From Mycobacteriales bacterium (GTDB lineage Bacteria; Actinomycetota; Actinomycetes; JAFAQI01): a stretch of 54,546 nt of DNA. Positions 1-9,035 of the stretch are shown piece by piece. The position numbers and the translations under genes are program-made. Below the pieces are notes generated by a model. That model was not told where the DNA came from, made no database searches, and worked only from the letters and a program-made list of their open reading frames with translations. The stretch is taken from the NCBI GenBank assembly GCA_035550055.1, contig DASZRO010000109.1, positions 1 through 54,546 on the forward strand, written 5' to 3'. The number at the start of each line of letters is the position of its first letter. Positions within the stretch are counted from its first letter, which is position 1.

Positions 1-66
1 GAGACATGAGCATCAGCATGTCGCGCCGGACGTCCAGACGCGACGAGATACTCAAAGGGGACGGCG

Positions 67-2136
67 ATGACACCCCCGTCAGGCGCAGCGAGTCGGCTGT
101 ACTCGCGCTCGCGGGGCCGGGCGGTTGGAGTCGGCGGCGCCGTCCTTTCAGGCTTGTTGCTCTGGATCGGCGGAAGCGCACCGACCGCTCATGCACTCGG
201 TTCGCCCGCGATTGAACACACCACGACGGTGACGGTGACCCGGCCCTCGGTTCGGCACGTCAACGTGCCGCTGGAGCCGATTCACATCACCCGGATCGCG
301 TTGCCGAAGTCAATGCACGAGGCGAGCACTCCGATCTTCACTCGCGACGGCCAGCACCTATTGTTCTTCTCCGGTCAGCACCTGTGGCGGATCAGTACAG
401 CCGGTCGTCACCTCGCCTGCCTGTCGTGCGGCGTGGCCCATCAGCCTGCCGTCACGCAGTCCGAACAGGAAGGCTTCGCGACGGAGCTTCCCGGCGGTAA
501 GCGAGTGTTCTTCGGAGCGGCGAACAGCGTCGCGATCCTGCGCTGCCTGCCCAGCGTCGACAGTTGCCACAAGCGAAGGATCTTCCCGATCGACCTCTCC
601 GGTGCACGCCCACCCGGCAACGTGATCCCACCGGGAGGCGCCGATGTGGTCCCGGCCCTCGACGAGGGCGGAGCGTCGTCACCCAAGATCTCTCCCGACG
701 GTCACTGGATCGCGTTCTCCGACGTCACCACCGACGCAGTGGAGCTGATGACCATTGCACGGCTGAACCCCGGCAAATCTGAGTACACAACCAGCGATCC
801 CCGCGTCCTGAACCCGGCCGGTCCAACCTCCCTCACCGACACCAACACGCAGGCTTGGTCGAACAGCTCCGCACTGTTCGAGTTCAAGACCTTCGGCGAC
901 GGCGGCAAGGACGCGTCGTACGCGCAGGTCGGTGGCACCGCCGGCTACAACCCGGACGTCTGGAAGGTCGACCTGCATACCGGCAAGCGCACGCGCCTCA
1001 CCGCCAGCCCTGACTGGGATGAGGACGACGCCCCGTCACCGGACGGCCGTTCGATCCTCATCGAGTCCGACCGAACGATGCACCGAGTCGACATGCTCGG
1101 CAGCCTCATGCCCGTACGCGGCTTCATCGACGCTCCCGTCATCGGCGTCGAGGCGAGCTACCACGTCGCCGGACCCATCGACCGACAGTGCGACCTGCAA
1201 CCCTGGCTGTTCCCGGCCTCTGGAGACCGCAACGCCACGTTGATGGGCCAACCGATCCAGCCCTACACCGGCGGCGACGTACACGCCGCGAACAACGTGT
1301 CGGGCTACCCGCAGTGGAGTCCGGACGGCACACGCATCGCGCTGAACACGGAGAGCTTCTCGACCAACCGGAGCGCGGACTACCTGCTCGTCGCGCACCT
1401 CATGGACCGCAAGCCGACGAAGCCCAAGCCGATCGTCAGCTCACGACCCGGGTCATGGGCACCCAGTAGCTACCACGGTGCGATCGGCGCAATCGACACC
1501 GTCGTGCTCCACGGCAGAGCATCAGGCACCGCCACCGTCAGCTACGACAACCCGGCAGGGGTCGTATCCGGTGCCGACACCGTCATCTACAACGACTACT
1601 CCGACAACGGCCGTGACGTGGTCAACGGGACAACCTCGTTGGTCAACCCGACCATCCTGACCGGACCGATCCACCTGAGCTCGCACCTCACCATGACCGG
1701 CGACAACACCGGATCCTCCGAGGTCGACCTGACCTACACCGGGATCGACACCGGCCAGGTCAAGGTGACCGGGACCGCGACCGACAGCTACGACGGCACC
1801 ACCATCTCCGGTGTTCCGCAGGTGCCAGCACACTGCCCGAGCAGCCTTCCAAGAAAGCCGGTCACCAAGATCACGGCGCGACGGGTGACCCGCCACGGAC
1901 ATGAGTACGTGCTCGCCCGCGTGACCGGTCGAATCGCGGGTGACGGCACCAACGAAGCAACGACCGAGATCGCCCCCGTCGTCGACGCCACCATACGCAT
2001 CGACAACGCGACCGCTCACACAAACCGCCACGGCGTCGCACTCATCCGCGTCCCCGCGAACCTGCAAGGACGTCACAAGGTGACGATGACCGCAGGAGAC
2101 ACCCTGCGCGCCGCCCAGACCTCGGTGACGATGTGA
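67..2136 (+). CDS. Secreted TolB-like beta-propeller (PD40) protein
   Basis: This 689-aa protein is probably exported. Residues 1-43 have an arginine-rich n-region, a hydrophobic stretch and an Ala-x-Ala site (AHA). At least three PD40/TolB-type repeats carry the SPDG signature, near residues 208 (SPDGHWIAFS), 322 (SPDGRSILIE) and 415 (SPDGTRIALN), which indicates a beta-propeller. Two cysteine pairs (about 115/118 and 159/167) could form disulfides outside the cell. The last 200 residues look beta-rich and Ig-like. ATG 67 has an AG-rich ribosome site (AAAGGGGA, 54-61). Periplasmic TolB-type propellers bind partners or glycans, but the ligand here cannot be told. The gene stands alone, upstream of the msrA-linked islands. 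Confidence 0.75.
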   Translation: MTPPSGAASRLYSRSRGRAVGVGGAVLSGLLLWIGGSAPTAHALGSPAIEHTTTVTVTRPSVRHVNVPLEPIHITRIALPKSMHEASTPIFTRDGQHLLFFSGQHLWRISTAGRHLACLSCGVAHQPAVTQSEQEGFATELPGGKRVFFGAANSVAILRCLPSVDSCHKRRIFPIDLSGARPPGNVIPPGGADVVPALDEGGASSPKISPDGHWIAFSDVTTDAVELMTIARLNPGKSEYTTSDPRVLNPAGPTSLTDTNTQAWSNSSALFEFKTFGDGGKDASYAQVGGTAGYNPDVWKVDLHTGKRTRLTASPDWDEDDAPSPDGRSILIESDRTMHRVDMLGSLMPVRGFIDAPVIGVEASYHVAGPIDRQCDLQPWLFPASGDRNATLMGQPIQPYTGGDVHAANNVSGYPQWSPDGTRIALNTESFSTNRSADYLLVAHLMDRKPTKPKPIVSSRPGSWAPSSYHGAIGAIDTVVLHGRASGTATVSYDNPAGVVSGADTVIYNDYSDNGRDVVNGTTSLVNPTILTGPIHLSSHLTMTGDNTGSSEVDLTYTGIDTGQVKVTGTATDSYDGTTISGVPQVPAHCPSSLPRKPVTKITARRVTRHGHEYVLARVTGRIAGDGTNEATTEIAPVVDATIRIDNATAHTNRHGVALIRVPANLQGRHKVTMTAGDTLRAAQTSVTM

Positions 2137-2332
2137 ACATGCGACGCGCCGGCGCGGCAGCACATCGACATCGCCACGCTTCAGCCCAGGACGTCCGCAT
2201 CGACCGCGCCGAATAGCGCCGGTCTCACCCAGCGGGCACTTCGACAATTCAAGCGCCGACAACGCTGCGGCGGCCGGATCGCAGGTCGTCCGACAATCGC
2301 GGGCAGTCGCAAGACGCGATCATTGGACTGGC

Positions 2333-2340
2333 AAGGAGGT
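2333..2340 (+). promoter_or_regulatory. Strong Shine-Dalgarno site for the kinase gene
   Basis: AAGGAGGT lies 4 nt before GTG 2345 and sets the start of the disrupted kinase gene. It is a near-perfect anti-16S match, unlike the many apparently leaderless genes in this window. Confidence 0.7.
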
Positions 2341-2344
2341 CCCT

Positions 2345-3591
2345 GTGGACGAGGAATGGATGGCGGCCTCGCGCCCGGTCGCGGGCTCGTCTGTGAGCGG
2401 CGGTCAGGGCGAGTCCCTCATCGCCGAGGACCCGAACGGTCGACGGGTGTTCGTCAAGAGACTGAAATACAACGGGCGGCAGGCTGCCCGACGTCGATTC
2501 GTCCGTGAGGTCCGTTCCTACGAGACCCTCGAGCATGCGCAGTTGCCGAAGTTGATCGAGACCAACGTTGACCATTGGCGGGATCGCAAGCGGAAGCTGT
2601 ATCTGATACTCGAGGCGATCGACGGGCCCACACTGGCCGAGCGGATCGCGAGCGAGGGACCCCTGCTGCACGCAGACGCCACAGCCCTCATCTCGACGAT
2701 TCTCGCGACCTTGGAGTACTGCCATGAGAACACGTGGTGCACCGGGACATCAAGCCCGCCAACGTCATGCTTCGAGCCGGTAGTCCCGCCGACGCGGTGA
2801 TCGTCGACTTCGGCCTGTCCTTCAATTCCAGTGATCCGGATCAATCGGACCTCACACGCATCAACGAAGAGGTCGGCAACCGGTTCTTGCGCCTTCCCGA
2901 GCACTCGACGGGTGGACGGAGCCCGATCGCGGACGTCTGCCAATCGGCAGGACTGCTCATCTACGCCCTGACTGGGCACGAGCCGCGGACGCTGATCGAC
3001 GACGAGGGCCTCAAGCCTCACCAACGAGCGGCGATTCGAGGCATCCTGGCCCAAAGCCTGTCTGCCGGCCAATACCGAAGGCTGCAGTCAGTGTTCGACC
3101 GCGCCTTTGACGTCCGAGCAGCCACGCGCTACCCAACAGCCGGCATGCTGCGGAGTGCGATCATCCACGCGATGAGAGACGAGGACCCCGAACCGGGACT
3201 TGATGCGCTGCTAGCCCAGCTCGACGATCGCATCGCCGCCGAGGACCACCAGCAGGCGTCCGAGCACGCGACCTCGCTGAAGACGTTCGCGTCACAGATC
3301 GAGACGCTCGCGATGCGGTTCGCCGCAAGTCGCCAGCTGCAATGCGCGCGTGGCCGCGGGCCCGACGACTTTCTTGCACCGATCCCCTACGGCCACGTGA
3401 ACATGGCGCTCACGCCACCGCATGCGACCGGGGCGAAGAGCCTGGTCAGCTTTCGACTGGAGCGGTCAGCCGACGAACTCGTGGTCAAGATCGACGAGGA
3501 CGTCATCTGGCGAGGTATGAGTGTTAACGACCAGCTTGAACAAATCGTCGTCGAACGACTCGCTAGCCACTACCTCCACGGCAATCAGTAG
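2345..3591 (+). pseudogene. Ser/Thr protein kinase, broken by a -1 frameshift
   Basis: Two overlapping frames together encode one Hanks-type kinase of about 415 aa. The first frame (GTG 2345 to 2800) carries the N-lobe, with the ATP lysine (VFVKRLK) and the alpha-C glutamate (REVRSYE). The second (to 3591) begins at GTG 2734 with the catalytic loop VHRDIKPANVM, followed by the DFG motif (VIVDFGLSF). Adding one G near 2734 joins them as HENTVVHRDIKPANVM. No slippery heptamer is visible, so a one-base deletion or a sequencing error is likelier than programmed frameshifting. The C-terminal 150 residues are not recognisable and have no transmembrane segment, so a restored kinase would be soluble. 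Confidence 0.8.
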
Positions 3592-3631
3592 TCGACGCTG
3601 AGCGCCAGGCGCGAAAGGTCACGCACCGGTC

Positions 3632-3646
3632 TGCCCCAGTGGGGCA
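3632..3646. repeat. Small GC hairpin beside the first msrA fragment
   Basis: TGCCCC-AGT-GGGGCA is a perfect 6-bp stem with a 3-nt loop. It lies after the kinase stop codon and next to the displaced msrA end. It may be a weak terminator; there is no clear T-run. Confidence 0.3.
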
Positions 3647-3658
3647 CTTAGACACACA

Positions 3659-3720
3659 CCCGTTCCCTTGATGCCGCAGTAGCCGTTCGGATTACGTGCC
3701 AAATACTGCTGGTGGTAGTC
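3659..3720 (-). repeat. Displaced msrA 3' end, copy A (candidate attachment site)
   Basis: On the minus strand this encodes [21 protein letters not shown] followed by VC, the tail of MsrA. Positions 3661-3720 match the intact gene's end (12618-12677) at 55 of 60 bases by eye, and the match stops abruptly at 3720. The two recycling cysteines of the tail are kept, and the frame then runs on to a different short end ([11 protein letters not shown]). I read it as the old 3' end pushed away when an element inserted in msrA. Confidence 0.75.
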
Positions 3721-3885
3721 GTTCATAGGTAGGTACACCAGCCGCGGCGAAAGAGCTCCGGGTGCGGTATCAAGATCACCCAAACGGCGTAGCGCACGAG
3801 CACGCCACCCGACGCGCGCGGCGGTGCTCTCATCAGCCCATCGGTCAAGGATTCCCGTCAGACCCGCGCGCTACGGTCCCTTGGC

Positions 3886-4644
3886 ATGCGATCCAACCCG
3901 GCCATCTATGTCCTGGTCGGCAGCCGCCCTCGCGGTCCCTACAGCTATGTCTGGCGTGTTTGGGCCAGAGGTACATCGTTCTACCTGAAGGCGCGCTACA
4001 AACCACTCACTCACTGGAAAGTCAGTCTCCACGGTCCCGATCCCCGCCACCCTGGACTCGATGGCTTCAAGCTTGCGTGCGAGGCAGCGCCAGATGCTCT
4101 GCCAACAGACGCCGGACAGCTCGTTTCACCCGGCATGGAACGCACTTGGTTCATGGGAAAGGAGATGGCCCCTGGCGTCCGCCACGTCATGCGGATTCGA
4201 ACCGACTTCACGCTCTTCCTACCCGGCGTACCGTCCGCACCGAATCCGGGCAAGATCCGCGAGGACGACCTAGGCGCCCTCATACCCCCACCTGCGCCGC
4301 TTTGCGCTGCCGATGTGGATTTCTACGTCTCAAACGGAGCGCCCTACTGGGCCGGAGGATCGAAGTCGAAGCGAGCGAACGCTCGCCTCGGACCAATCGC
4401 CAACGAGGCCGGCCAAGTATTGACAGCGGTATCGAGTCAGAGACTGATGGTTAAGTTCCCTTCGCCACCGAGCCTTGAGCAAGCACCGCGCCCGCAGGGT
4501 GCGGGCGACAGCGTGCGCGGATTTAGCGGGAGCTTCGACGAAGACCAAGTGCTCTGGATTCGAGAGATGCTCTTGTCACGCAAAGCGCTGGCGGGCGCCG
4601 GACAAGTCGACGAGATCTACACCGACGATCGGACAGCCTCATGA
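3886..4644 (+). CDS. Hypothetical protein (252 aa) on island 1
   Basis: I do not recognise this family. The protein is soluble with no signal peptide or transmembrane segment. The N-terminal third is rich in Trp, Tyr and Arg (SYVWRVWARGTSFYLKARYK), and residues 45-55 contain SLHGPDPRHPG. The C-terminal 60 residues look less ordered until a helical end with several acidic residues. ATG 3886 is the first start after copy A of the msrA end. Base composition is below that of the chromosomal genes. Its place next to an abortive-infection gene hints at an accessory role, but nothing in the sequence supports a function. Confidence 0.6.
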   Translation: MRSNPAIYVLVGSRPRGPYSYVWRVWARGTSFYLKARYKPLTHWKVSLHGPDPRHPGLDGFKLACEAAPDALPTDAGQLVSPGMERTWFMGKEMAPGVRHVMRIRTDFTLFLPGVPSAPNPGKIREDDLGALIPPPAPLCAADVDFYVSNGAPYWAGGSKSKRANARLGPIANEAGQVLTAVSSQRLMVKFPSPPSLEQAPRPQGAGDSVRGFSGSFDEDQVLWIREMLLSRKALAGAGQVDEIYTDDRTAS

Positions 4645-4709
4645 CGACACCGAGACCGACGCCAGCGTGGCCTAGCGGCGTCCATCTGCTTCACGTCACT
4701 CTGTAGACC

Positions 4710-5033
4710 ATGAGCGACTCATCAGGCCACAGTGCGGGTCAACGGAATGTTGACCTAATGACTCAGGTCGCAGTCAACGCCGGCGGCACGGTATTGGGCG
4801 GTGTGATCCTCTTCGTCCTCGGCGCGCTCGGCGGACTCGTCAAGGTTCACACAGCGGAGTGTCTTGTCATTGCGGGATGGGTCCTCGTACTGGCGACCGT
4901 CGCGGCCTGCCAGCTTCAACCTGAGAGTTCTCTCAAATGGTGGTCGAAGACGGCTCGACTCAATCGCGCCGGTCTAGTCCTGGCTATCGCCAGCGTCGTC
5001 TGTTTCGTCGTCGCTAGCCAGCTCGGAGCCTGA
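4710..5033 (+). CDS. Small three-helix membrane protein (107 aa)
   Basis: After a short polar N-terminus there are three hydrophobic segments, at about residues 20-44, 50-68 and 88-107. The first has GxxxG-type glycines (VNAGGTVLGGVILFVLGALGG). A basic loop (KWWSKTARLNR) between helices 2 and 3 should face the cytoplasm. It lies between the 252-aa gene and the apeA-like gene on the same strand. Small membrane proteins often accompany defence genes, but no link is proven here. Confidence 0.6.
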   Translation: MSDSSGHSAGQRNVDLMTQVAVNAGGTVLGGVILFVLGALGGLVKVHTAECLVIAGWVLVLATVAACQLQPESSLKWWSKTARLNRAGLVLAIASVVCFVVASQLGA

Positions 5034-5314
5034 CGCACTGAGAGCGCTTCCCTACTTAGGAAGGTGCGTGCCTGCGCCCTAGCGCAGAAGCAAGCCGTCG
5101 ACCTCGATGTGGCGCTTCTTGCTACCGATCCCACAGACCGCGTGACGTACTGCGCGGTCTATCTCCTTGACACGAAGCAAGCCCGGACGACATCCAGGTC
5201 GCCGCGAACCATCACAGACGAGTCAGTCGCGTGTCTGTGGATTGCCAAGACCAGGCAACACCAATACGCCGTATGGATCACTCCTCGTACAGAGTTCGTT
5301 GATCTACTAGCCAA

Positions 5315-6655
5315 ATGGAGCCAACAGAATCTGCCGGTATGTGGTGGCTACCTGAGACCCCGGAAGCCAAAGTTCCCGGAGTTCTCAAGATCGATGAGCG
5401 CGGGAGCGCAAATCTTGAGTTGATCGGATGCTTTAAGGACATGTTTGCTGCCCCCACATCCGCCGGCAAACCAACACCGTTGACAAGCTCCGCCTTGGCC
5501 AAGGCGGGCAACTACGGTCGCATCTGCGGACAGTCCGGAACCGATGCGTACACCCTCGACAGCTGCCACCGAGGTCGCTTGTCGAGCGCCCTCTTCAACG
5601 GAATCGCGAGCGAAGAAGTCCGCGTTGGGCGCGTGTACAAAGGACTCTGGCTCGATCGAGACGAAAGCGCTTCGTTCGATCAGGCGGATGTACGACTCCA
5701 GTGGTTGCCGTTTTGGCTCATGGAATCAGCCATCGACGAGAACTGGACGTGGGAGGGCGAAGGCTCCGCTCGTACCCACAAAATGCAGATCAACGTGAAG
5801 GGACTTGCGTCCCGATCCTGTCGCCCATGGAAGGGCTGGACTGTCAGCTTGAACCACAGTGCGGGTCTCCGTGGCGACAGCGTCACCGGACGCTCGGTCT
5901 CGCAGGAGTATTACTTCACCGCGCGCACCACGCAGCCGGAACAGGTTGAAAGGCTCCTCAACGTCCTGTCTGACGTTCAGACGTTGGTGGCCTTCGGCGT
6001 GAACAGAACTGTCGGAATAGAGCGCATGACCCTTCGACACCCCGACGTTCATCCGCCGGATCGACCGCAACGTCGATATCGGACGCCGATCGACTTCGTC
6101 GTGCCGTGGTCATACCGCGACACCGACACAGCGAAGCGACTCACCGACCACGACATGGCATTCACATTCCCCCAGATCGGCGGCATGGCCGGCGTTCGAA
6201 AGTTCCTTCACGCTGCGACGAAACACAGGAGCTCACTCACCCGTGTGATCGCCAGCAGCATGGCGAAGGACATGTTCGTGTCTGATCAGTTGCTCCACCG
6301 AGCAGCCTCGCTTGAAGCGTTCGATCGCGTACGCACGAACACACGCAAGAAGAAGATCGATTTCAAGGATCGGCTGAAGAGCTCAGTTGCCTATGTGGGA
6401 TCGCCATTCACCACTCTGGTACGCGATACGGAGAAGTGGGCAACCCGGATCACGAAGGAGCGCAATGACGCTGCGCACACGTTAGGCCTAGGCAGCGACG
6501 CGGCTGATCAATACTTCCTGGCCCGGTCCCTGTATTGGCTGTATGTCTTGAGCATTCTCCGTGAGGCCAACACCCCAAAGGCCGCCTTCGTCCACATTGG
6601 AAGAAATCCGGAGTTCGAGTACGTCGCCGAACGCCTCACTGCAATGGGCTACTGA
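5315..6655 (+). CDS. apeA: ApeA-type HEPN antiphage (abortive infection) protein
   Basis: This 446-aa protein has the ApeA layout. The N-terminal domain opens with the family-like motif GMWWLPETPEAKVPG (residues 8-22) and is beta-rich to about residue 250. A helical C-terminal HEPN domain (about 280-446) carries R-x4-H in ERNDAAH (R383, H388). HEPN proteins with this motif are usually metal-independent RNases, and ApeA proteins protect bacteria from phage by abortive infection. ATG 5315 is the only start that keeps the whole N-terminal motif. It sits alone on the strand with no obvious antitoxin, as single-gene apeA loci do. The RNase active site appears intact. The call rests on motifs and could be tested by a profile search. 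Confidence 0.75.
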   Translation: MEPTESAGMWWLPETPEAKVPGVLKIDERGSANLELIGCFKDMFAAPTSAGKPTPLTSSALAKAGNYGRICGQSGTDAYTLDSCHRGRLSSALFNGIASEEVRVGRVYKGLWLDRDESASFDQADVRLQWLPFWLMESAIDENWTWEGEGSARTHKMQINVKGLASRSCRPWKGWTVSLNHSAGLRGDSVTGRSVSQEYYFTARTTQPEQVERLLNVLSDVQTLVAFGVNRTVGIERMTLRHPDVHPPDRPQRRYRTPIDFVVPWSYRDTDTAKRLTDHDMAFTFPQIGGMAGVRKFLHAATKHRSSLTRVIASSMAKDMFVSDQLLHRAASLEAFDRVRTNTRKKKIDFKDRLKSSVAYVGSPFTTLVRDTEKWATRITKERNDAAHTLGLGSDAADQYFLARSLYWLYVLSILREANTPKAAFVHIGRNPEFEYVAERLTAMGY

Positions 6656-6911
6656 CTGCGCAGGTGTGGTCACCGGAACCGGCTTCGAAGCAGCACGAGG
6701 AGTGATCTGTCTGGGAGATGACGCAATCGCACCAGTCGCGAACCCTTTGGCGACAGCGCTCGATACCTTTCACCTCGACCTTCTCGGCCACATGCGGGCA
6801 CGTCATCGTGTTGCCGATGAGGGTTAGCCCGGTGGCATCTCCCCCAATATGGATGCCGCCACTACCGAAAACATTTCCGCACGACGGACACTTGAATGGG
6901 ACTGCTGGCAC
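6636..6911 (-). pseudogene. Remnant of a small zinc-ribbon protein
   Basis: The first 40 residues resemble short zinc-ribbon proteins: a CPSCG knuckle (residues 8-12), then GIHIGGDATGLTLIGN and a second CP. The second CxxC is broken. The frame reads CPHVAE, whereas a one-base insertion would give CPxCGRE in the next frame. The remaining sequence shows no family features and overlaps the 3' end of the apeA-like gene. It lies just inside msrA-end copy B. It is probably a decayed gene, but a diverged short protein is possible. Confidence 0.45.
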
Positions 6912-7199
6912 GGGACGACCTGACCTAAGAGGCCGTGCCGATCGCGCAAGTCACGCCTGTGCCCTTGATTCCGCAATAGCCATTTGGATTACGTGCCAGA
7001 TATTGCTGGCGAGAGCTCCGATCAAAGCAAATCCACACCTTACGAACTCCCCATATAAATAGTTGCCTGATTGGGTTCGTCTTCATGGGACGCGAATCGA
7101 GTCCGGAGATCATTGCCGACGACAAGGCAACGCCCGTTGGTCACGCAACTGGCACCGGCGGAACGAAGCGTTCATTCTCGTCCACCACAGATAGGAGAA
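6656..7199. other. Intergenic junction between islands 1 and 2
   Basis: This 544-bp stretch holds the zinc-ribbon remnant, msrA-end copy B and about 190 bp of AT-richer sequence before the ATPase gene. No intact gene is visible in it. Confidence 0.6.
6958..7009 (-). repeat. Displaced msrA 3' end, copy B (candidate attachment site)
   Basis: On the minus strand it encodes [19 protein letters not shown], then VTCAIGTAS and a TAG stop, so it keeps the full MsrA tail with both recycling cysteines. It matches 12618-12669 at 44 of 52 bases by eye. Most differences are at third codon positions, and the match ends inside the QQ codons. This suggests the copy once formed part of a working msrA, either here or in a donor strain. 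Confidence 0.75.
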
Positions 7200-9035
7200 T
7201 CAATCGTCGAGCCGTGAGGACTCGTCGGCTCTCAGGTACTCTTCGACCGACACGCCACCCTCTTCGAGCTGTCCGACCATCTCGGCACGCAATGTCTCGT
7301 ACGTAGTCGAGTTATAGTTAAACCTCCGGCCCGAGATTCGGTTTGGTCGGCCGAGTGTGCTGGCACGCTCACCGTGGTCCACGAGAAGTGCAACGCCCAG
7401 CGCCTTGGCACATTCGTCGAATGTTTCGTTTCGCAGAACGTCTGCCGGCCTGACATCCAACTCCAAGAAAGCCAGATCACGGGTCGGCTGTCGAGACTGC
7501 ATCTTGCTAAAGAGATCGATCGTCAGCTTGTCGAGTCGGGCGGCGCGCTCGGTCGCCGCCTTTCGCGTCTCGCGAATGTTCAATCCGCGATGCAAGCCCT
7601 GATGCACGTAGACAGCGCCAGACCGGGGAAGGACAAGCTCGCTGTCTTCTGACTTGAACCGAGTCGAACCAGCGTCACCGATACGGACACCAATCACGGA
7701 GTACTCGAAGAGCCTTTCTAACAGGGCCTGGATTCCAAACTGTTTGACGAGTTGCGGCGCCTTACGCTCGATCACCTTTTGCAAGTCTCGCAGCGAGTCG
7801 TAGCGATGCCGTTCTTGGCGCAGGCATTCCACCAGGGGATCGAGCTCGGGGAAAACCTTCTGAAATTCCTGCTTCAGGTCCGCGACTTTCCACCTGCTGT
7901 AACGCGCTTCGGCCGACCGAACATCGTCTTTCGTTACGGAGGTGGCACTCGGGCCGGCCTCCTGGAGACACTCGTCAAGAAACTGAAGAACCTCACGAGG
8001 TCGAAGAAAGGTCCGCCGCACGATGTAGCCAAACGGGCTGATCGATCCCCGCATTTCGCCTGACTCAAAGAGTTCGTCGATGGTCAGACCCTGTGGTAGT
8101 CGTCTGTCGACCATTTCCTTTAGTAGCTCGATGTTCCAAACGATTGTTTGCTCTGTTCGCCTGTGCTTGTCCTTATCGTCAAAGCGCAGATCGTCGTAGA
8201 TGTCGGACCGAAGGAATACCACGACGCGAATGCCTAAGCTCCGCGCATTTGGTGTATTCTGGTCGTTGATTTCCTTTGTCGCCTTTAGCAGTCCTATGAG
8301 AAGAGAGCGGCTCTCCTCCGTGCCATCCCACGAGTCATCGAGACGGTCGATTGCGACAATCAGGCCGCATTCCTCAACGAGCACTCCAAGGTTTTTGAAG
8401 AGCGCCTCTGTCGCGGCGGGTGCTAGTGCGACCTGTTTCGTTTCTTCTCTCGATAGACCGACGCCAAATCCAAAAGCAGAGAAATTGAAACTCGTCAGCC
8501 CTTTGACGATCGAAGCCGCGGTACTCAGCAGCGAGGGCTGAACGCGGCCGAAGTTGTCGGAAACAAACGTCCTTAAGATCTCAAGACTCTCTTGCGACTT
8601 CGGAAGCCAACTTCGGTCGAGGGCGAGCATTGCCCCCACCGCCTCGACCGCGAGAGTAAGTTTCCACGCATTCGTATGGGCCTGCTCGCTAAGCAAGCCT
8701 TGCTCCTTGTACTCCCGCAAAGCAGACCATGCGTACTGGTCTGGGCGGACCGCGAGCACCGCCTGATCGTCTGTTGCATGAGCCGCGGCCAACCGTGGAA
8801 GCTCACGGAAGAGCGCAGACTTTCCGCTGCCCTTTCGACCAAGGAAGAGTGTCCGTCGTCCCTGTAGCGCTGACTGGACATACGGCGTCTCAACAAAATA
8901 CGCCTCCAACCTTGGATCGCTCTCGGCATCGATACCGCCCAGGTCAATATGGGCGGTGGTGAGGTTGAGTTCGACCAAGTTCACCAGTCCATCCTCGCCC
9001 TCATGATCAGCCGTGTCACGAGTCTCGTAGAGCAT
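7200..9035 (-). CDS. P-loop ATPase, Sll1717-like (KAP/STAND-type), 611 aa
   Basis: The N-terminal half is a P-loop ATPase. Walker A is GRKGSGKS (66-73) and Walker B is LIVAIDRLDD (225-234). A sensor-like VVVFLRSDIYDD follows, then a helical domain ending near residue 400. The second half is a mixed helical domain of unknown role. The organisation matches large prokaryotic ATPases such as the Sll1717 family, often found in defence and mobile regions. The gene is alone on its strand and starts within a truncated AlbA_2 remnant, so it may have lost a partner or its original promoter. All ATPase motifs look intact. The exact family is my inference. Confidence 0.7.
   Translation of the reverse strand: MLYETRDTADHEGEDGLVNLVELNLTTAHIDLGGIDAESDPRLEAYFVETPYVQSALQGRRTLFLGRKGSGKSALFRELPRLAAAHATDDQAVLAVRPDQYAWSALREYKEQGLLSEQAHTNAWKLTLAVEAVGAMLALDRSWLPKSQESLEILRTFVSDNFGRVQPSLLSTAASIVKGLTSFNFSAFGFGVGLSREETKQVALAPAATEALFKNLGVLVEECGLIVAIDRLDDSWDGTEESRSLLIGLLKATKEINDQNTPNARSLGIRVVVFLRSDIYDDLRFDDKDKHRRTEQTIVWNIELLKEMVDRRLPQGLTIDELFESGEMRGSISPFGYIVRRTFLRPREVLQFLDECLQEAGPSATSVTKDDVRSAEARYSRWKVADLKQEFQKVFPELDPLVECLRQERHRYDSLRDLQKVIERKAPQLVKQFGIQALLERLFEYSVIGVRIGDAGSTRFKSEDSELVLPRSGAVYVHQGLHRGLNIRETRKAATERAARLDKLTIDLFSKMQSRQPTRDLAFLELDVRPADVLRNETFDECAKALGVALLVDHGERASTLGRPNRISGRRFNYNSTTYETLRAEMVGQLEEGGVSVEEYLRADESSRLDD

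Larger units (their letters stand above)
3721..6957. mobile_element. Inferred island 1 between msrA-end copies A and B
   Basis: About 3.2 kb lies between two direct copies of the msrA end. It has visibly lower GC than the flanks and holds an unknown 252-aa gene, a membrane protein, an ApeA-type defence gene and a zinc-ribbon remnant. No recombinase is visible, so the element is either a relic or was mobilised in trans. The limits are inferred from the repeats alone. Confidence 0.5.

Noticed and set aside
6-215. 69-aa frame at the left edge
   Set aside because: It is Arg-rich and overlaps the signal peptide of the secreted propeller in another frame.
2734-2734. Programmed -1 frameshifting in the kinase gene
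   Set aside because: No slippery X-XXY-YYZ heptamer or following pseudoknot is visible; a single missing base explains the break.
5064-5423. 119-aa frame before the apeA-like gene
   Set aside because: It starts at a weak GTG, overlaps the well-supported N-terminus of the ApeA-type protein and shows no family features.
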